From Megachile rotundata (taxonomy: Eukaryota; Arthropoda; Insecta; Hymenoptera; Megachilidae), in assembly GCF_050947335.1 (NCBI RefSeq), contig NW_027473368.1:372001-436000 (forward strand): DNA of 64,000 bases. The letters run 5' to 3'. Positions within the stretch are counted from its first letter, which is position 1, and each line of letters begins with the position of its first letter. This document shows positions 32,280 through 48,200 of the stretch, piece by piece. Below the pieces are notes generated by a model, which was not told the origin of the DNA, searched no databases, and saw only the letters and a program-made list of their open reading frames with translations. The translations under genes and the position numbers were made by a program.

Positions 32280-35200
32280 CAATCACAATCATACAATCAC
32301 AATCATACAATCACAATCATACAATCACAATCATGCAATCACAATCATACAATCACAATCATACAATCACAATCATACCATCCCAATCATACAATCACAA
32401 TCACACAATCGCAATCATACAATCACAATCATACAAAAACAATGATACAAGCACAATCATACAATCACAATCATACAATCACAATCATACAATCACAATC
32501 ATACATTCACAATCATACAATCACAATCATACAATCACAATCATACAATCACAATAATACAACCACAATCATACAATCTCAATCATACAATCACAATCAT
32601 ACAATCACAATCATTCAATCACAATCATGCAATCACAATCATACAATCACAATCATACAATCACAATCATACAATCACAATCATGCAATCACAGTCATAC
32701 AATCACAATCATACAATCACAATCATACCATCCCAATCATACAATCACAATCACACAATCGCAATCGTACAATCACAATCATACAAAAACAATGATACAA
32801 TCACAATCATACAATCACAATCATACAATCACGATCATACAATCACAATCATACAATCACAATCATGCAATCACAATCATACAATCGCAATCATACAATG
32901 ACAATCATACAAAAACAATGATACAATCACAATCATACAATCACAATCATACAATCACAATCATACAATCACAATCATACGATCACAATCATACGAAGAC
33001 AATCATACAATTACTACTATACAATCACAATCATACAAAAGCAATCATACAATCACAATCATACGATGACAATCATACAATTACTACTATACAATCACAA
33101 TCATGCAAAAGCAATCATACAATCACAATCATACTATGACAATCATACAATTACTACTATACAATCACAATCATACAAAAACAATCATACAATCACAATC
33201 ATACAATCACAATCATACAATCACAATCATACATTCACAATCATACAATCACAATCATACAATCACAATCATACAATCACAATAATACAATCACAATCAT
33301 ACAATCTCAATCATACAATCACAATCGTACAATCACAATCATACAATCACAATCATTCAATCACAATCATGCAATCACAATCATACAATCACAATCATAC
33401 AATCACAATCATCCAATCACAATCATGCAATCACAATCATACAATCACAATCATACAATCACAATCATACCATCCCAATCATACAATCACAATCACACAA
33501 TCGCAATCATACAATCACAATCATACAAAAACAATGATACAATCACAATCATACAATCACAATCATACAATCACAATCATACAATCACAATCATACGATC
33601 ACAATCATACGAAGACAATCATACAATTACTACTATACAATCACAATCATACAAAAACAATCATACAATCACAATCATACCATCACAATCATACAATCAC
33701 AATCATACATTCACAATCATACAATCACAATCATACAATCACAATCATACAATCACAATAATACAATCACAATCATACAATCACAATCACACAATCGCAA
33801 TCATACAATCACAATCATACAAAAACAATGATACAATCGCAATCATGCAATCACAATCATACAATCACAATCATACGATGACAATCCTACAATTACTACT
33901 ATACAATCACAATCACACAAAAACAATCATACAATCACAATCATACAATCACAATCATACAATCACAATCATACATTCACAATCATACAATCACAATCAT
34001 ACAATCACAATCATATGATCACAATCAAACAATCACAATGATACAATCACAATCATACAATCACAATCATACAATCACAATCATACAATCACAATCATAC
34101 GATCACAATCATACGAAGACAATCATACAATTACTACTATACAATCACAATCATACAAAAGCAATCATACAATCACAGTCATACGATGACAATCATACAA
34201 TTACTACTATACAATCACAATCATACAAAAACAATCATACAATCACAATCATACGATCACAATCATACAATCACAATCATACATTCACAATCATACAATC
34301 ACAATCATACAATCACAATCATTCAATCACAATCATGCAATCACAATCATACAATCACAATCACACGATCACAATCATACGAAGACAATCATACAATTAC
34401 TACTATACAATCACAATCATACAAAAACAATCATACAAACACAATCATACGATGACAATCATACAATTACTACTATACAATCACAATCATACAAAAACAA
34501 TCATACAATCACAATCACACATTCACAATCATACAATCACAGTCATACATTCACAAACATACAATCACAATCATACAATCACAATCATACAATCACAATA
34601 ATACAATCACAATCATGCAATCTCAATCATACAATCACAATCATACAATCACAATCACACAATCCCAATCATACTATCGCAATCATACAATCACAATCAT
34701 ACAATCACAATCATACAATCACAATCATACAATCACAATCATGCAATCACAATCATACAATCACAATCATACAATCACAATCATACAATCACAATCATAC
34801 CATCCCAATCATACAATCACAATCACACAATCGCAATCATACAATCACAATCATACAAAAACAATGATATAATCACAATCATACAATCACAATCATACAA
34901 TCACAATCATACAATCACAATCATACGATCACAATCATACGAAGACAATCATACAATTACTACTATACAATCACAATCATACAAAAACAATCATACAATC
35001 ACAATCATACAATCACAATCATACAATCACAATCATACATTCACAATCATACAATCACAATCATACAATCACAATCATACAATCACAATAATACAATCAC
35101 AATCATACAATCTCAATCATACAATCGCAATCATACAATCACAATCATACAATCACAATCATACAATCACAATCATACAAACACAATCATACAATCACAA

Positions 35201-35470
35201 TCATACTATCGCAATCATACAATCACAATCGTACAATCACAATCATACAATCACAATCATTCAATCACAATCATGCAATCACAATCATACAATCACAATC
35301 ATACAATCACAATCATACTATCGCAATCATACAATCACAATCGTACAATCACAATCATACAATCTCAATCATTCAATCACAATCATGCAATCACAATCAT
35401 ACAATCACAATCATACAATCACAATCATACAAAAACAATCATACAATCACAATCATACAATCACAGTCAT
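32257..35470 (+). repeat. Doublet-free satellite, second K block
   Basis: 30.48-31.93 kb matches 34.04-35.49 kb at an offset of 3556 bp (254 monomers), with the same gcaatcacaatcat, acacgatc and acattcacaaacat variants. A private atataatc near 34868 breaks the ORF found in the first block. No gene is seen. Confidence 0.82.
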
Positions 35471-36008
35471 ACAATCATAATCATATAATCACACTCATAA
35501 AATTGCAATCATACAATCGCAATCATACAATCACAATCATACCATCACAATCATACAGGCACAATCATAAAATCACAATCATAGAATCACAATCATACAA
35601 AAACAATCATGCAATCACAATCATGTAATCACAATCGTACTATCGCAATCGAACAATCAGAACCATATGATCACAATCATACAATCACAATCATACAATC
35701 TCAATCATACACGCGCCATCTTACAATCACAATCATACAATCACAATCATACAATCACAATCATACAAAAACAATCATACAATCACAATCATACAATCAC
35801 AGTCATACAATCATAATCATATAATCACACTCATAAAATTGCAATCATACAATCGCAATCATACAATCACAATCATACCATCACAATCATACAGGCACAA
35901 TCATAAAATCACAATCATAGAATCACAATCATACAAAAACAATCATGCAATCACAATCATGTAATCACAATCGTACAATCGCAATCGAACAATCAGAACC
36001 ATATGATC
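35471..36008 (+). repeat. Doublet D10
   Basis: E1 at 35609, E2 at 35945, CG unit at 35709-35722. E1 carries gtactatcgcaatc, a variant shared only with D15 (+18005). Type I continuation. Confidence 0.92.
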
Positions 36009-36940
36009 ACAATCATACAATCACAATCATGCAATCACAATCATACAATCACAATCATACAATCACAATCATACAATCACAATCATGCAATCACAATCAT
36101 ACAATCACAATCATACAATCACAATCATACCATCCCAATCATACAATCACAATCACACAATCGCAATCATACAATCACAATCATACAAAAACAATGATAC
36201 AAGCACAATCATACAATCACAATCATACAATCACAATCATACATTCACAATCATACAATCACAATCATACAATCACAATCATACAATCACAATAATACAA
36301 TCACAATCATACAATCTCAATCATACAATCACAATCATACAATCACAATCATACAATCACAATCATACAATCACAATCATACAATCACAATCATACAATC
36401 ACAATCATACTATCGCAATCATACAACCACAATCGTACAATCACAATCATACAATCACAATCATTCAATCACAATCATGCAATCACAATCATACAATCAC
36501 AATCATACAATCGCAATCATACAATCACAATCATACACAAACAATGATACAATCGCAATCATACAATTCAAATCATACAATTCAAATCATACAATCACAA
36601 TCATACAATCACAATCATACAATCACAATCATACGATCACAATCATACGAAGACAATCATACAATTACTACTATACAATCACAATCATACGAAAACAATC
36701 ATACAATCACAATCATACGATGACAATCATACAATTACTACTATACAATCACAATCATACAAAAACAATCATACAATCACAATCATACAATCACAATCAT
36801 ACAATCACAATCATACATTCACAATCATACAATCACAATCATACAATCACAATCATACAATCACAATAATACAATCACAATCATACAATCTCAATCATAC
36901 AATCACAATCATACAGTCACAATCATACAATCACAATCAT
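36009..36940 (+). repeat. Inter-doublet satellite, type I, with FK
   Basis: FK at 36535-36590, preceded by gcaatcacaatcat and an acaatcgcaatcat unit not seen before most other FK copies. One gaagac/actact pair and one acgatgac/actact pair follow. No gene is seen. Confidence 0.85.
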
Positions 36941-37408
36941 ACCATCACAATCATACAGGCACAATCATAAAATCACAATCATAGAATCACAATCATACAA
37001 AAACCATCATGCAATCACAATCATGTAATCACAATCGTACGATCGCAATCGAACAATCAGAACCATATGATCACAATCATACAATCACAATCATACAATC
37101 TCAATCATACACGCGCCATCTTACAATCACAATCATACAATCACAATCATACAATCACAATCATACAAAAACAATCATACAATCACAATCATACAATCAC
37201 AGTCATACAATCATTATCATATAATCACACTCATAAAATTGCAATCATACAATCGCAATCACACAATCACAATCATACCATCACAATCATACAGGCACAA
37301 TCATAAAATCACAATCATAGAATCACAATCATACAAAAACAATCATGCAATCACAATCATGTAATCACAATCGTACAATCGCAATCGAACAATCAGAACC
37401 ATATGATC
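36941..37408 (+). repeat. Doublet D11, 5'-truncated U part
   Basis: The first U part begins at accatcacaatcat; the aaaattgcaatcat monomers are missing. E1 at 37009 has gtacgatcgcaatc; E2 at 37345; CG unit at 37109-37122. Private acaaaaaccatcat before E1 and attatcat near 37213 are shared with D16. Confidence 0.92.
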
Positions 37409-38537
37409 ACAATCATACAATCACAATCATGCAATCACAATCATACAATCACAATCATACAATCACAATCATACAATCACAATCATGCAATCACAATCAT
37501 ACAATCACAATCATACAATCACAATCATACCATCACAATCATACCATCCCAATCATACAATCACAATCACACAATCGCAATCATACAATCACAATCATAC
37601 AATCTCAATCATACAATCACAATCATACAATCTCAATCATACAATCACAATCATACAATCACAATCATACAATCACAATCATACAATCACAATCGTACAA
37701 TCACAATCGTACAATCACAATCATACAATCACAATCATACTATCGCAATCATACAATCACAATCGTACAATCACAATCATACAATCACAATCATTCAATC
37801 ACAATCATGCAATCACAATCATACAATCACAATCATACAATCACAATCATACAATCACAATCATGCAATCACAATCATACAATCACAATCATACAATCAC
37901 AATCATACCATCCCAATCATATAATCACAATCACACAATCGCAATCATACAATCACAATCATACAAAAACAATGATACAATCACAATCATACAATTACAA
38001 TCATACAATCACAATCATACAATCACAATCATACGATCACAATCATACGAAGACAATCATACAATTCCTACTATACAATCACAATCATACAAAAACAATC
38101 ATACAATCACAGTCATACAATCACAATCATACAATCACAATCATACATTCACAATCATACAATCACAATAATACAATCACAATCATACAATCTCAATCAT
38201 ACAATCACAATCATACAATCACAATCATACAATCACAATCATACAATCACAACAATACAATCACAATCATACAATCACAATCATACAATCACAATCAAAC
38301 AATCACAATCATACAATCACAATCATACAATCACAATCATACAATCACAATCATACAATCACAATCATACTATCGCAATCATACAATCACAATCGTACAA
38401 TCACAATCATACAATCACAATCATTCAATCACAATCATGCAATCACAATCATACAATCACAATCATACAATCACAATCATACAATCACAATCATACAAAA
38501 AACAATCATACAATCACAATCATACAATCACAGTCAT
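37409..38537 (+). repeat. Inter-doublet satellite with CCT; site of a 336-bp length difference from copy B
   Basis: At 37599 copy A passes straight to acaatctcaatcat, where copy B first has 336 bp (55604-55939). CCT at 38061-38074; the 15-bp unit is at 38495. No gene is seen. Confidence 0.85.
38495..38509 (+). repeat. 15-bp monomer acaaaaaacaatcat (third register shift)
   Basis: Six A's at 38497-38502, where the usual monomer has five. Phase moves from 9 to 10 (modulo 14) and stays there to the window end. The copy-B counterpart near 56836 has five A's, so this change is later than the duplication or is a sequencing error. Confidence 0.85.
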
Positions 38538-39075
38538 ACAATCATAATCATATAATCACACTCATAAAATTGCAATCATACAATCGCAATCATACAATCA
38601 CAATCATACCATCACAATCATACAGGCACAATCATAAAATCACAATCATAGAATCACAATCATACAAAAACAATCATGCAATCACAATCATGTAATCACA
38701 ATCGTACAATCGCAATCGAACAATCAGAACAATATGATCACAATCATACAATCACAATCATACAATCTCAATCATACACGCGCCATCTTACAATCACAAT
38801 CATACAATCACAATCATACAATCACAATCATACAAAAACAATCATACAATCACAATCATACAATCACAGTCATACAATCATAATCATATAATCACACTCA
38901 TAAAATTGCAATCATACAATCGCAATCATACAATCACAATCATACCATCACAATCATACAGGCACAATCATAAAATCACAATCATAGAATCACAATCATA
39001 CAAAAACAATCATGCAATCACAATCATGTAATCACAATCGTACAATCGCAATCGAACAATCAGAACCATATGATC
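38538..39075 (+). repeat. Doublet D12
   Basis: E1 at 38676, E2 at 39012, CG unit at 38776-38789. A single change at 38731 (agaacaat for agaaccat) distinguishes it from partner D17. Type I continuation. Confidence 0.92.
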
Positions 39076-40833
39076 ACAATCATACAATCACAATCATGCA
39101 ATCACAATCATACAATCACAATCATACAATCACAATCATACAATCACAATCATGCAATCACAATCATACAATCACAATCATACAATCACAATCATACCAT
39201 CCCAATCATACAATCACAATCACACAATCGCAATCATACAATCACAATCATACAAAAACAATGATACAAGCACAATCATACAATCACAATCATACAATCA
39301 CAATCATACATTCACAATCATACAATCACAATCATACAATCACAATCATACAATCACAATAATACAATCACAATCATACAATCTCAATCATACAATCACA
39401 ATCATACAATCACAATCATACAATCACAATCATACAATCACAATCATACAATCACAATCATGCAATCACAATCATACTATCGCAATGATACAACCACAAT
39501 CGTACAATCACAATCATACAATCACAATCATTCAATCACAATCATGCAATCACAATCATACAATCACAATCATACAATCACAATCATACAATCACAATCA
39601 TACAATCACAATCATACACAAACAATGATACAATCGCAATCATACAATTCAAATCATACAATTCAAATCATACAATCACAATCATACAATCACAATCATA
39701 CAATCACAATCATACGATCACAATCATACGAAGACAATCATACAATTACTACTATACAATCACAATCATACGAAAACAATCATACAATCACAATCATACG
39801 ATGACAATCCTACAATTACTACTATACAATCACAATCACACAAAAACAATCATACAATCACAATCATACAATCACAATCATACAATCACAATCATACAAT
39901 CACAATCATACATTCACAATCATACAATCACAATCATACAATCACAATCATATGATCACAATCAAACAATCACAATGATACAATCACAATCATACAATCA
40001 CAATCATACAATCACAATCGTACAATCACAATCGTACAATCACAATCATACAATCACAATCATACAATCACAATCATACAATCACAAACATACTATCGCA
40101 ATCATACAATCACAATCGTACAATCACAATCATACAATCACAATCATTCAATCACAATCATGCAATCACAATCATACAATCAAAATCATACAATCACAAT
40201 CATACAAAAACAATCGTACAATCACAATCATACAATCACAATCATTCAATCACAATCATGCAATCACAATCATACAATCACAATCATACAATCACAATCA
40301 TACAATCACAATCATGCAATCACAATCATACAATCACAATCATACAATCACAATCATACCATCCCAATCATACAATCACAATCACACAATCGCAATCATA
40401 CAATCACAATCATACAAAAACAATGATACAATCACAATCATACAATTACAATCATACAATCACAATCATACAATCACAATCATACGATCACAATCATACG
40501 AAGACAATCATACAATTCCTACTATACAATCACAATCATACAAAAACAATCATACAATCACAGTCATACAATCACAATCATACAATCACAATCATACATT
40601 CACAATCATACAATCACAATAATACAATCACAATCATACAATCTCAATCATACAATCACAATCATACAATCACAATCATACAATCACAATCATACAATCA
40701 CAATCATACATTCACAATCATACAATCACAATCATTCAATCACAATCATGCAATCACAATCATACAATCACAATCATACAATCACAATCATACAAAAACA
40801 ATCATACAATCACAATCATACAATCACAGTCAT
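39076..40833 (+). repeat. Inter-doublet satellite carrying the A/B duplication junction
   Basis: FK at 39616-39671. The junction lies in the canonical run 39978-40019: left of it the sequence matches the end of copy B (58.3 kb), right of it the start of copy A (21.38 kb). CCT at 40512-40525. No gene is seen. Confidence 0.88.
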
Positions 40834-41371
40834 ACAATCATAATCATATAATCACACTCATAAAATTGCAATCATACAATCGCAATCATACAATCACAAT
40901 CATACCATCACAATCATACAGGCACAATCATAAAATCACAATCATAGAATCACAATCATACAAAAACAATCATGCAATCACAATCATGTAATCACAATCG
41001 TACAATCGCAATCGAACAATCAGAACCATATGATCACAATCATACAATCACAATCATACAATCTCAATCATACACGCGCCATCTTACAATCACAATCATA
41101 CAATCACAATCATACAATCACAATCATACAAAAACAATCATACAATCACAATCATACAATCACAGTCATACAATCATAATCATATAATCACACTCATAAA
41201 ATTGCAATCATACAATCGCATTCACACAATCACAATCATACCATCACAATCATACAGGCACAATCATAAAATCACAATCATAGAATCACAATCATACAAA
41301 AACAATCATGCAATCACAATCATGTAATCACAATCGTACAATCGCAATCGAACAATCAGAACCATATGATC
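40834..41371 (+). repeat. Doublet D13, gcattcac lineage
   Basis: E1 at 40972, E2 at 41308, CG unit at 41072-41085. Partner of D7 at +18635. Type II continuation. Confidence 0.92.
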
Positions 41372-44300
41372 ACAATCATACAATCACAATCATGCAATCA
41401 CAATCATGCAATCACAATCATACAATCACAATCATACAATCACAATCATACGATCACAATCATACGAAGACAATCATACGATGACAATCATACAATTACT
41501 ACTATACAATCACAATCATACAAAAACAATCATACAATCACAATCATACAATCACAATCATACAATCACAATCATACATTCACAATCATACAATCACAAT
41601 CATACAATCACAATCATACAATCACAATAATACAATCACAATCATACAATCACAATCACACAATCGCAATCATACAATCACAATCATACAAAAACAATGA
41701 TACAATCGCAATCATGCAATCACAATCATACAATCACAATCATACGATCACAATCATACGAAGACAATCATACAATTACTACTATACAATCACAATCATA
41801 CAAAAACAATCATACAACCACAATCACACATTCACAATCATACAATCACAGTCATACATTCACAATCATACAATCACAATCATACAATCACAATCATATA
41901 ATCACAATAATACAATCACAATCATGCAATCTCTATCATACAATCACAATCATACAATCACAATCACACAATCCCAATCACACTATCGCAATCATACAAT
42001 CACAATCATACAATCACAATCATACAATCACAATCATACTATCGCAATGATACAATCACAATCATACAATCACAATCATACTATCGCAATCATACAATCA
42101 CAATCATACAATCACAATCATACAATCACAATCATTCAATCACAATCATGCAATCACAATCATACAATCAGAATCATACAATCACAATCATACGATCACA
42201 ATCATACGAAGACAATCATACGATGGCAATCATACAATTACTACTATACAATCACAATCATACAAAAACAATCATACAATCACAATCATACAATCACAAT
42301 CATACAATCACAATCATACAATCACAATCATACATTCACAATCATACAATCACAATCATACAATCGCAATCACACAATCACAATAATACAATCACAATCA
42401 TACAATCACAATCACGCAATCGCAATCATACAATCACAATCATACAAAAACAATGATACAATCGCAATCATGCAATCACAATCATACAATCACAATCATA
42501 CGATCACAATCATACGAAGACAATCATACAATTACTACTATACAATCACAATCATACAAAAACAATCATACAAACACAATCATACGATGACAATCATACA
42601 ATTACTACTATACAATCACAATCACACATTCACAATCATACAATCACAGTCATACATTCACAATCATACAATCACAATCATACAATCACAATCATATAAT
42701 CACAATAATACAATCACAATCATGCAATCTCAATCATACAATCACAATCATACAATCCCAATCACACAATCCCAATCACACTATCGCAATCATACAATCA
42801 CAATCATACAATCACAATCATACAATCACAATCATACTATCGCAATGATACAATCACAATCATACAATCACAATCATACTATCGCAATCATACAATCACA
42901 ATCGTACAATCACAATCATGCAATCACAATCATACAATCACAATCATACAATCACAATCATACCATCACAATCATACCATCCCAATCATACAATCACAAT
43001 CACACAATCGCAATCATACAATCACAATCATACAAAAACAATGATACAAGCACAATCATACAATCACAATCATACAATCACAATCATACAATCACAATCA
43101 TACATTCACAATCATACAATCACAATCATACAATCACAATCATACAATCACAATAATACAATCACAATCATACAATCTCAATCATACAATCACAATCATA
43201 CAATCACAATCATACAATCACAATCATACAATCACAATCATACAATCACAATCATACAATCACAATCATACTATCGCAATCATACAACCACAATCGTACA
43301 ATCACAATCATACAATCACAATCATTCAATCACAATCATGCAATCACAATCATACAATCACAATCATACAATCACAATCATACAATCACAATCATACACA
43401 AACAATGATACAATCGCAATCATACAATTCAAATCATACAATTCAAATCATACAATCACAATCATACAACCACAATCATACAATCACAATCATACAATCA
43501 CAATCATACGATCACAATCATACGAAGACAATCATACAATTACTACTATACAATCACAATCATACGAAAACAATCATGCAATCACAATCATACGATGACA
43601 ATCGTACAGTTACTACTATACAATCACAATCATACAAAAACAATCATACAATCACAATCATACAATCACAATCATACAATCACAATCATACATTCACAAT
43701 CATACAATCACAATCATACAATCACAATCATACAATCACAATAATACAATCACAATCATACAATATCAATCATACAATCACAATCATACAATCACAATCA
43801 TACAATCACAATCATACAATCACAATCATACAATCACAATCATACAATCACAATCGTACAATCACAATCGTACAATCACAATCATACAATCACAATCATA
43901 CAATCACAATCATACAATCACAAACATACTATCGCAATCATACAATCACAATCGTACAATCACAATCATACAATCACAATCATTCAATCACAATCATGCA
44001 ATCACAATCATACAATCAAAATCATACAATCACAATCATACAAAAACAATCGTACAATCACAATCATACAATCACAATCATTCAATCACAATCATGCAAT
44101 CACAATCATACAATCACAATCATACAATCACAATCATACAATCACAATCATGCAATCACAATCATACAATCACAATCATACAATCACAATCATACCATCC
44201 CAATCATACAATCACAATCACACAATCGCAATCATACAATCACAATCATACAAAAACAATGATACAATCACAATCATACAATTACAATCATACAATCACA

Positions 44301-44669
44301 ATCATACAATCACAATCATACGATCACAATCATACGAAGACAATAATACAATTCCTACTATACAATCACAATCATACAAAAACAATCATACAATCACAGT
44401 CATACAATCACAATCATACAATCACAATCATACATTCACAATCATACAATCACAATAATACAATCACAATCATACAATCTCAATCATACAATCACAATCA
44501 TACAATCACAATCATACAATCACAATCATACAATCACAATCATACATTCACAATCATACAATCACAATCATTCAATCACAATCATGCAATCACAATCATA
44601 CAATCACAATCATACAATCACAATCATACAAAAACAATCATACAATCACAATCATACAATCACAGTCAT
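41372..44669 (+). repeat. Inter-doublet satellite, ~4-kb block in copy B
   Basis: Keeps the 56 bp (about 41562-41617) missing at 22.93 kb. FK at 43396-43451, CCT at 44348-44361. It carries the longest open frame in the window, 596 codons at 41366-43156, read as tandem 14-residue repeats; I do not annotate it as a gene. Substitutions at 41934 and 44345 against copy A. Confidence 0.85.
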
Positions 44670-45207
44670 ACAATCATAATCATATAATCACACTCATAAA
44701 ATTGCAATCATACAATCGCAATCATACAATCACAATCATACCATCACAATCATACAGGCACAATCATAAAATCACAATCATAGAATCACAATCATACAAA
44801 AACAATCATGCAATCACAATCATGTAATCACAATCGTACAATCGCAATCGAACAATCAGAACCATATGATAACAATCATACAATCACAATCATACAATCT
44901 CAATCATACACGCGCCATCTTACAATCACAATCATACAATCACAATCATACAATCACAATCATACAAAAACAATCATACAATCACAATCATACAATCACA
45001 GTCATACAATCATAATCATATAATCACACTCATAAAATTGCAATCATACAATCGCATTCACACAATCACAATCATACCATCACAATCATACAGGCACAAT
45101 CATAAAATCACAATCATAGAATCACAATCATACAAAAACAATCATGCAATCACAATCATGTAATCACAATCGTACAATCGCAATCGAACAATCAGAACCG
45201 TATGATC
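44670..45207 (+). repeat. Doublet D14, gcattcac lineage
   Basis: E1 at 44808, E2 at 45144, CG unit at 44908-44921. Shares the atgataac and accgtatg changes with D8. Type II continuation. Confidence 0.92.
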
Positions 45208-48200
45208 ACAATCATACAATCACAATCATGCAATCACAATCATGCAATCACAATCATACAATCACAATCATACAATCACAATCATACGATCACAATCATA
45301 CGAAGACAATCATACGATGACAATCATACAATTACTACTATACAATCACAATCATACAAAAACAATCATATAATCACAATCATACAATCACAATCATACA
45401 ATCACAATCATACATTCACAATCATACAATCACAATCATACAATCACAATCATACAATCACAATAATACAATCACAATCATACAATCACAATCACACAAT
45501 CGCAATCATACAATCACAATCATACAAAAACAATGATACAATCGCAATCATGCAATCACAATCATACAATCACAATCATACGATCACAATCATACGAAGA
45601 CAATCATACAATTACTACTATACAATCACAATCATACAAAAACAATCATACAACCACAATCACACATTCACAATCATACAATCACAGTCATACATTCACA
45701 ATCATACAATCACAATCATACAATCACAATCATATAATCACAATAATACAATCACAATCATGCAATCTCAATCATACAATCACAATCATACAATCACAAT
45801 CACACAATCCCAATCACACTATCGCAATCATACAATCACAATCATACAATCACAATCATACAATCACAATCATACTATCGCAATGATACAATCACAATCA
45901 TACAATCACAATCATACTATCGCAATCATACAATCACAATCGTACAATCACAATCATACAATCACAATCATACAATCACAATCATTCAATCACAATCATG
46001 CAATCACAATCATACAATCAGAATCATACAATCACAATCATACGATCAGAATCATACGAAGACAATCATACGATGACAATCATACAATTACTACTATACA
46101 ATCACAATCATACAAAAACAATCATACAATCACAATCATACAATCACAATCATACAATCACAATCATACAATCACAATCATACATTCACAATCATACAAT
46201 CACAATCATACAATCACAATCACACAATCACAATAATACAATCACAATCATACAATCACAATCACGCAATCGCAATCATACAATCACAATCATACAAAAA
46301 CAATGATACAATCGCAATCATGCAATCACAATCATACAATCACAATCATACGATCACAATCATACGAAGACAATCATACAATTACTACTATACAATCACA
46401 ATCATACAAAAACAATCATACAAACACAATCATACGATGACAATCATACAATTACTACTATACAATCACAATCACACATTCACAATCATACAATCACAGT
46501 CATACATTCACAATCATACAATCACAATCATACAATCACAATAATACAATCACAATCATGCAATCTCAATCATACAATCACAATCATACAATCACAATCA
46601 CACAATCCCAATCACACTATCACAATCATACAATCAGAATCATACAATCACAATCATACAATCACAATCATACTATCACAATCATACTATCGCAATGATA
46701 CAATCACAATCATACAACCACAATCATACGAAGACAATCATACAATTACTACTATACAATCACAATCATACAAAAACAATCATACAATCACAATCATACG
46801 ATGACAATCCTACAATTACTACTATACAATCACAATCATACAAAAGCAATCATACAATCACAGTCATACGATGACAATCATACAATTACTACTATACAAT
46901 CACAATCATACAAAAACTATCATACAATCACAATCATACAATCACAATCATACAATCACAATCATACATTCACAATCATACAATCACAATCATACAATCA
47001 CAATCATTCAATCACAATCATGCAATCACAATCATACAATCACAATCATACAATCACAATCATACAATCACAATCATGCAATCACAATCATACAATCACA
47101 ATCATACAATCACAATCATACAATCACAATCATACAATCACAATCATACAATCACAATCATTCAATCACAATCATGCAATCACAATCATACAATCACAAT
47201 CATACAATCACAATCATACAATCACAATCATGCAATCACAATCATACAATCACAATCATACAATCACAATCATACAATCACAATCATACCATCCCAATCA
47301 TACAATCACAATCACACAATCGCAATCATACAATCACAATCATACAAAAACAATGATACAATCACAATCATACAATCACAATCATACAATCACAATCATA
47401 CAATCACAATCATACAATCACAATCATGCAATCACAATCATACAATCGCAATCATACAATCACAATCATACAAAAACAATGATACAATCACAATCATACA
47501 ATCACAATCATACAATCACAATCATACAATCACAATCATACGATCACAATCATACGAAGACAATCATACAATTACTACTATACAATCACAATCATACAAA
47601 AGCAATCATACAATCACAATCATACGATGACAATCATACAATTACTACTATACAATCACAATCATGCAAAAGCAATCATACAATCACAATCATACGATGA
47701 CAATCATACAATTACTACTATACAATCACAATCATACAAAAACAATCATACAATCACAATCATACAATCACAATCATACAATCACAATCATACATTCACA
47801 ATCATACAATCACAATCATACAATCACAATCATACAATCACAATAATACAATCACAATCATACAATCTCAATCATACAATCGCAATCATACAATCACAAT
47901 CATACAATCACAATCATACAATCACGATCATACAAACACAATCATACAATCACAATCATACTATCGCAATCATACAATCACAATCGTACAATCACAATCA
48001 TACAATCACAATCATTCAATCACAATCATGCAATCACAATCATACAATCACAATCATACAATCACAATCATACAATCACAATCATGCAATCACAATCATA
48101 CAATCACAATCATACAATCACAATCATACCATCCCAATCATACAATCACAATCACACAATCGCAATCATACAATCACAATCATACAAAAACAATGATACA

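Larger units (their letters stand above)
21364..39998 (+). repeat. Copy A of an 18.6-kb direct tandem duplication
   Basis: Aligns with copy B at offsets of 18635 (to about 22.93 kb), 18691 (to about 31.6 kb), 18005 (32.3-37.6 kb), 18341 (37.6-38.5 kb) and 18340 (38.5-40.0 kb). The right end of A and the left end of B fall in the same run of canonical monomers (39978-40019), as expected for unequal exchange. The start is ambiguous within about 21343-21384 for the same reason. Substitutions seen against B: 22632, 23243, 25654, 27412, 27896, 38731, 39948. Confidence 0.9.

Noticed and set aside
41366..43156. 596-codon forward ORF (and others of 579, 564, 512, 428 and 409 codons) as protein-coding genes
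   Set aside because: The same peptide repeat appears in all three forward frames, substitutions show no codon periodicity, starts and stops come from single-base monomer variants (gatgac, aataat, tagaat, ataatc), and there is no flanking gene structure. The reverse strand is closed only because the complementary monomer contains TGA.
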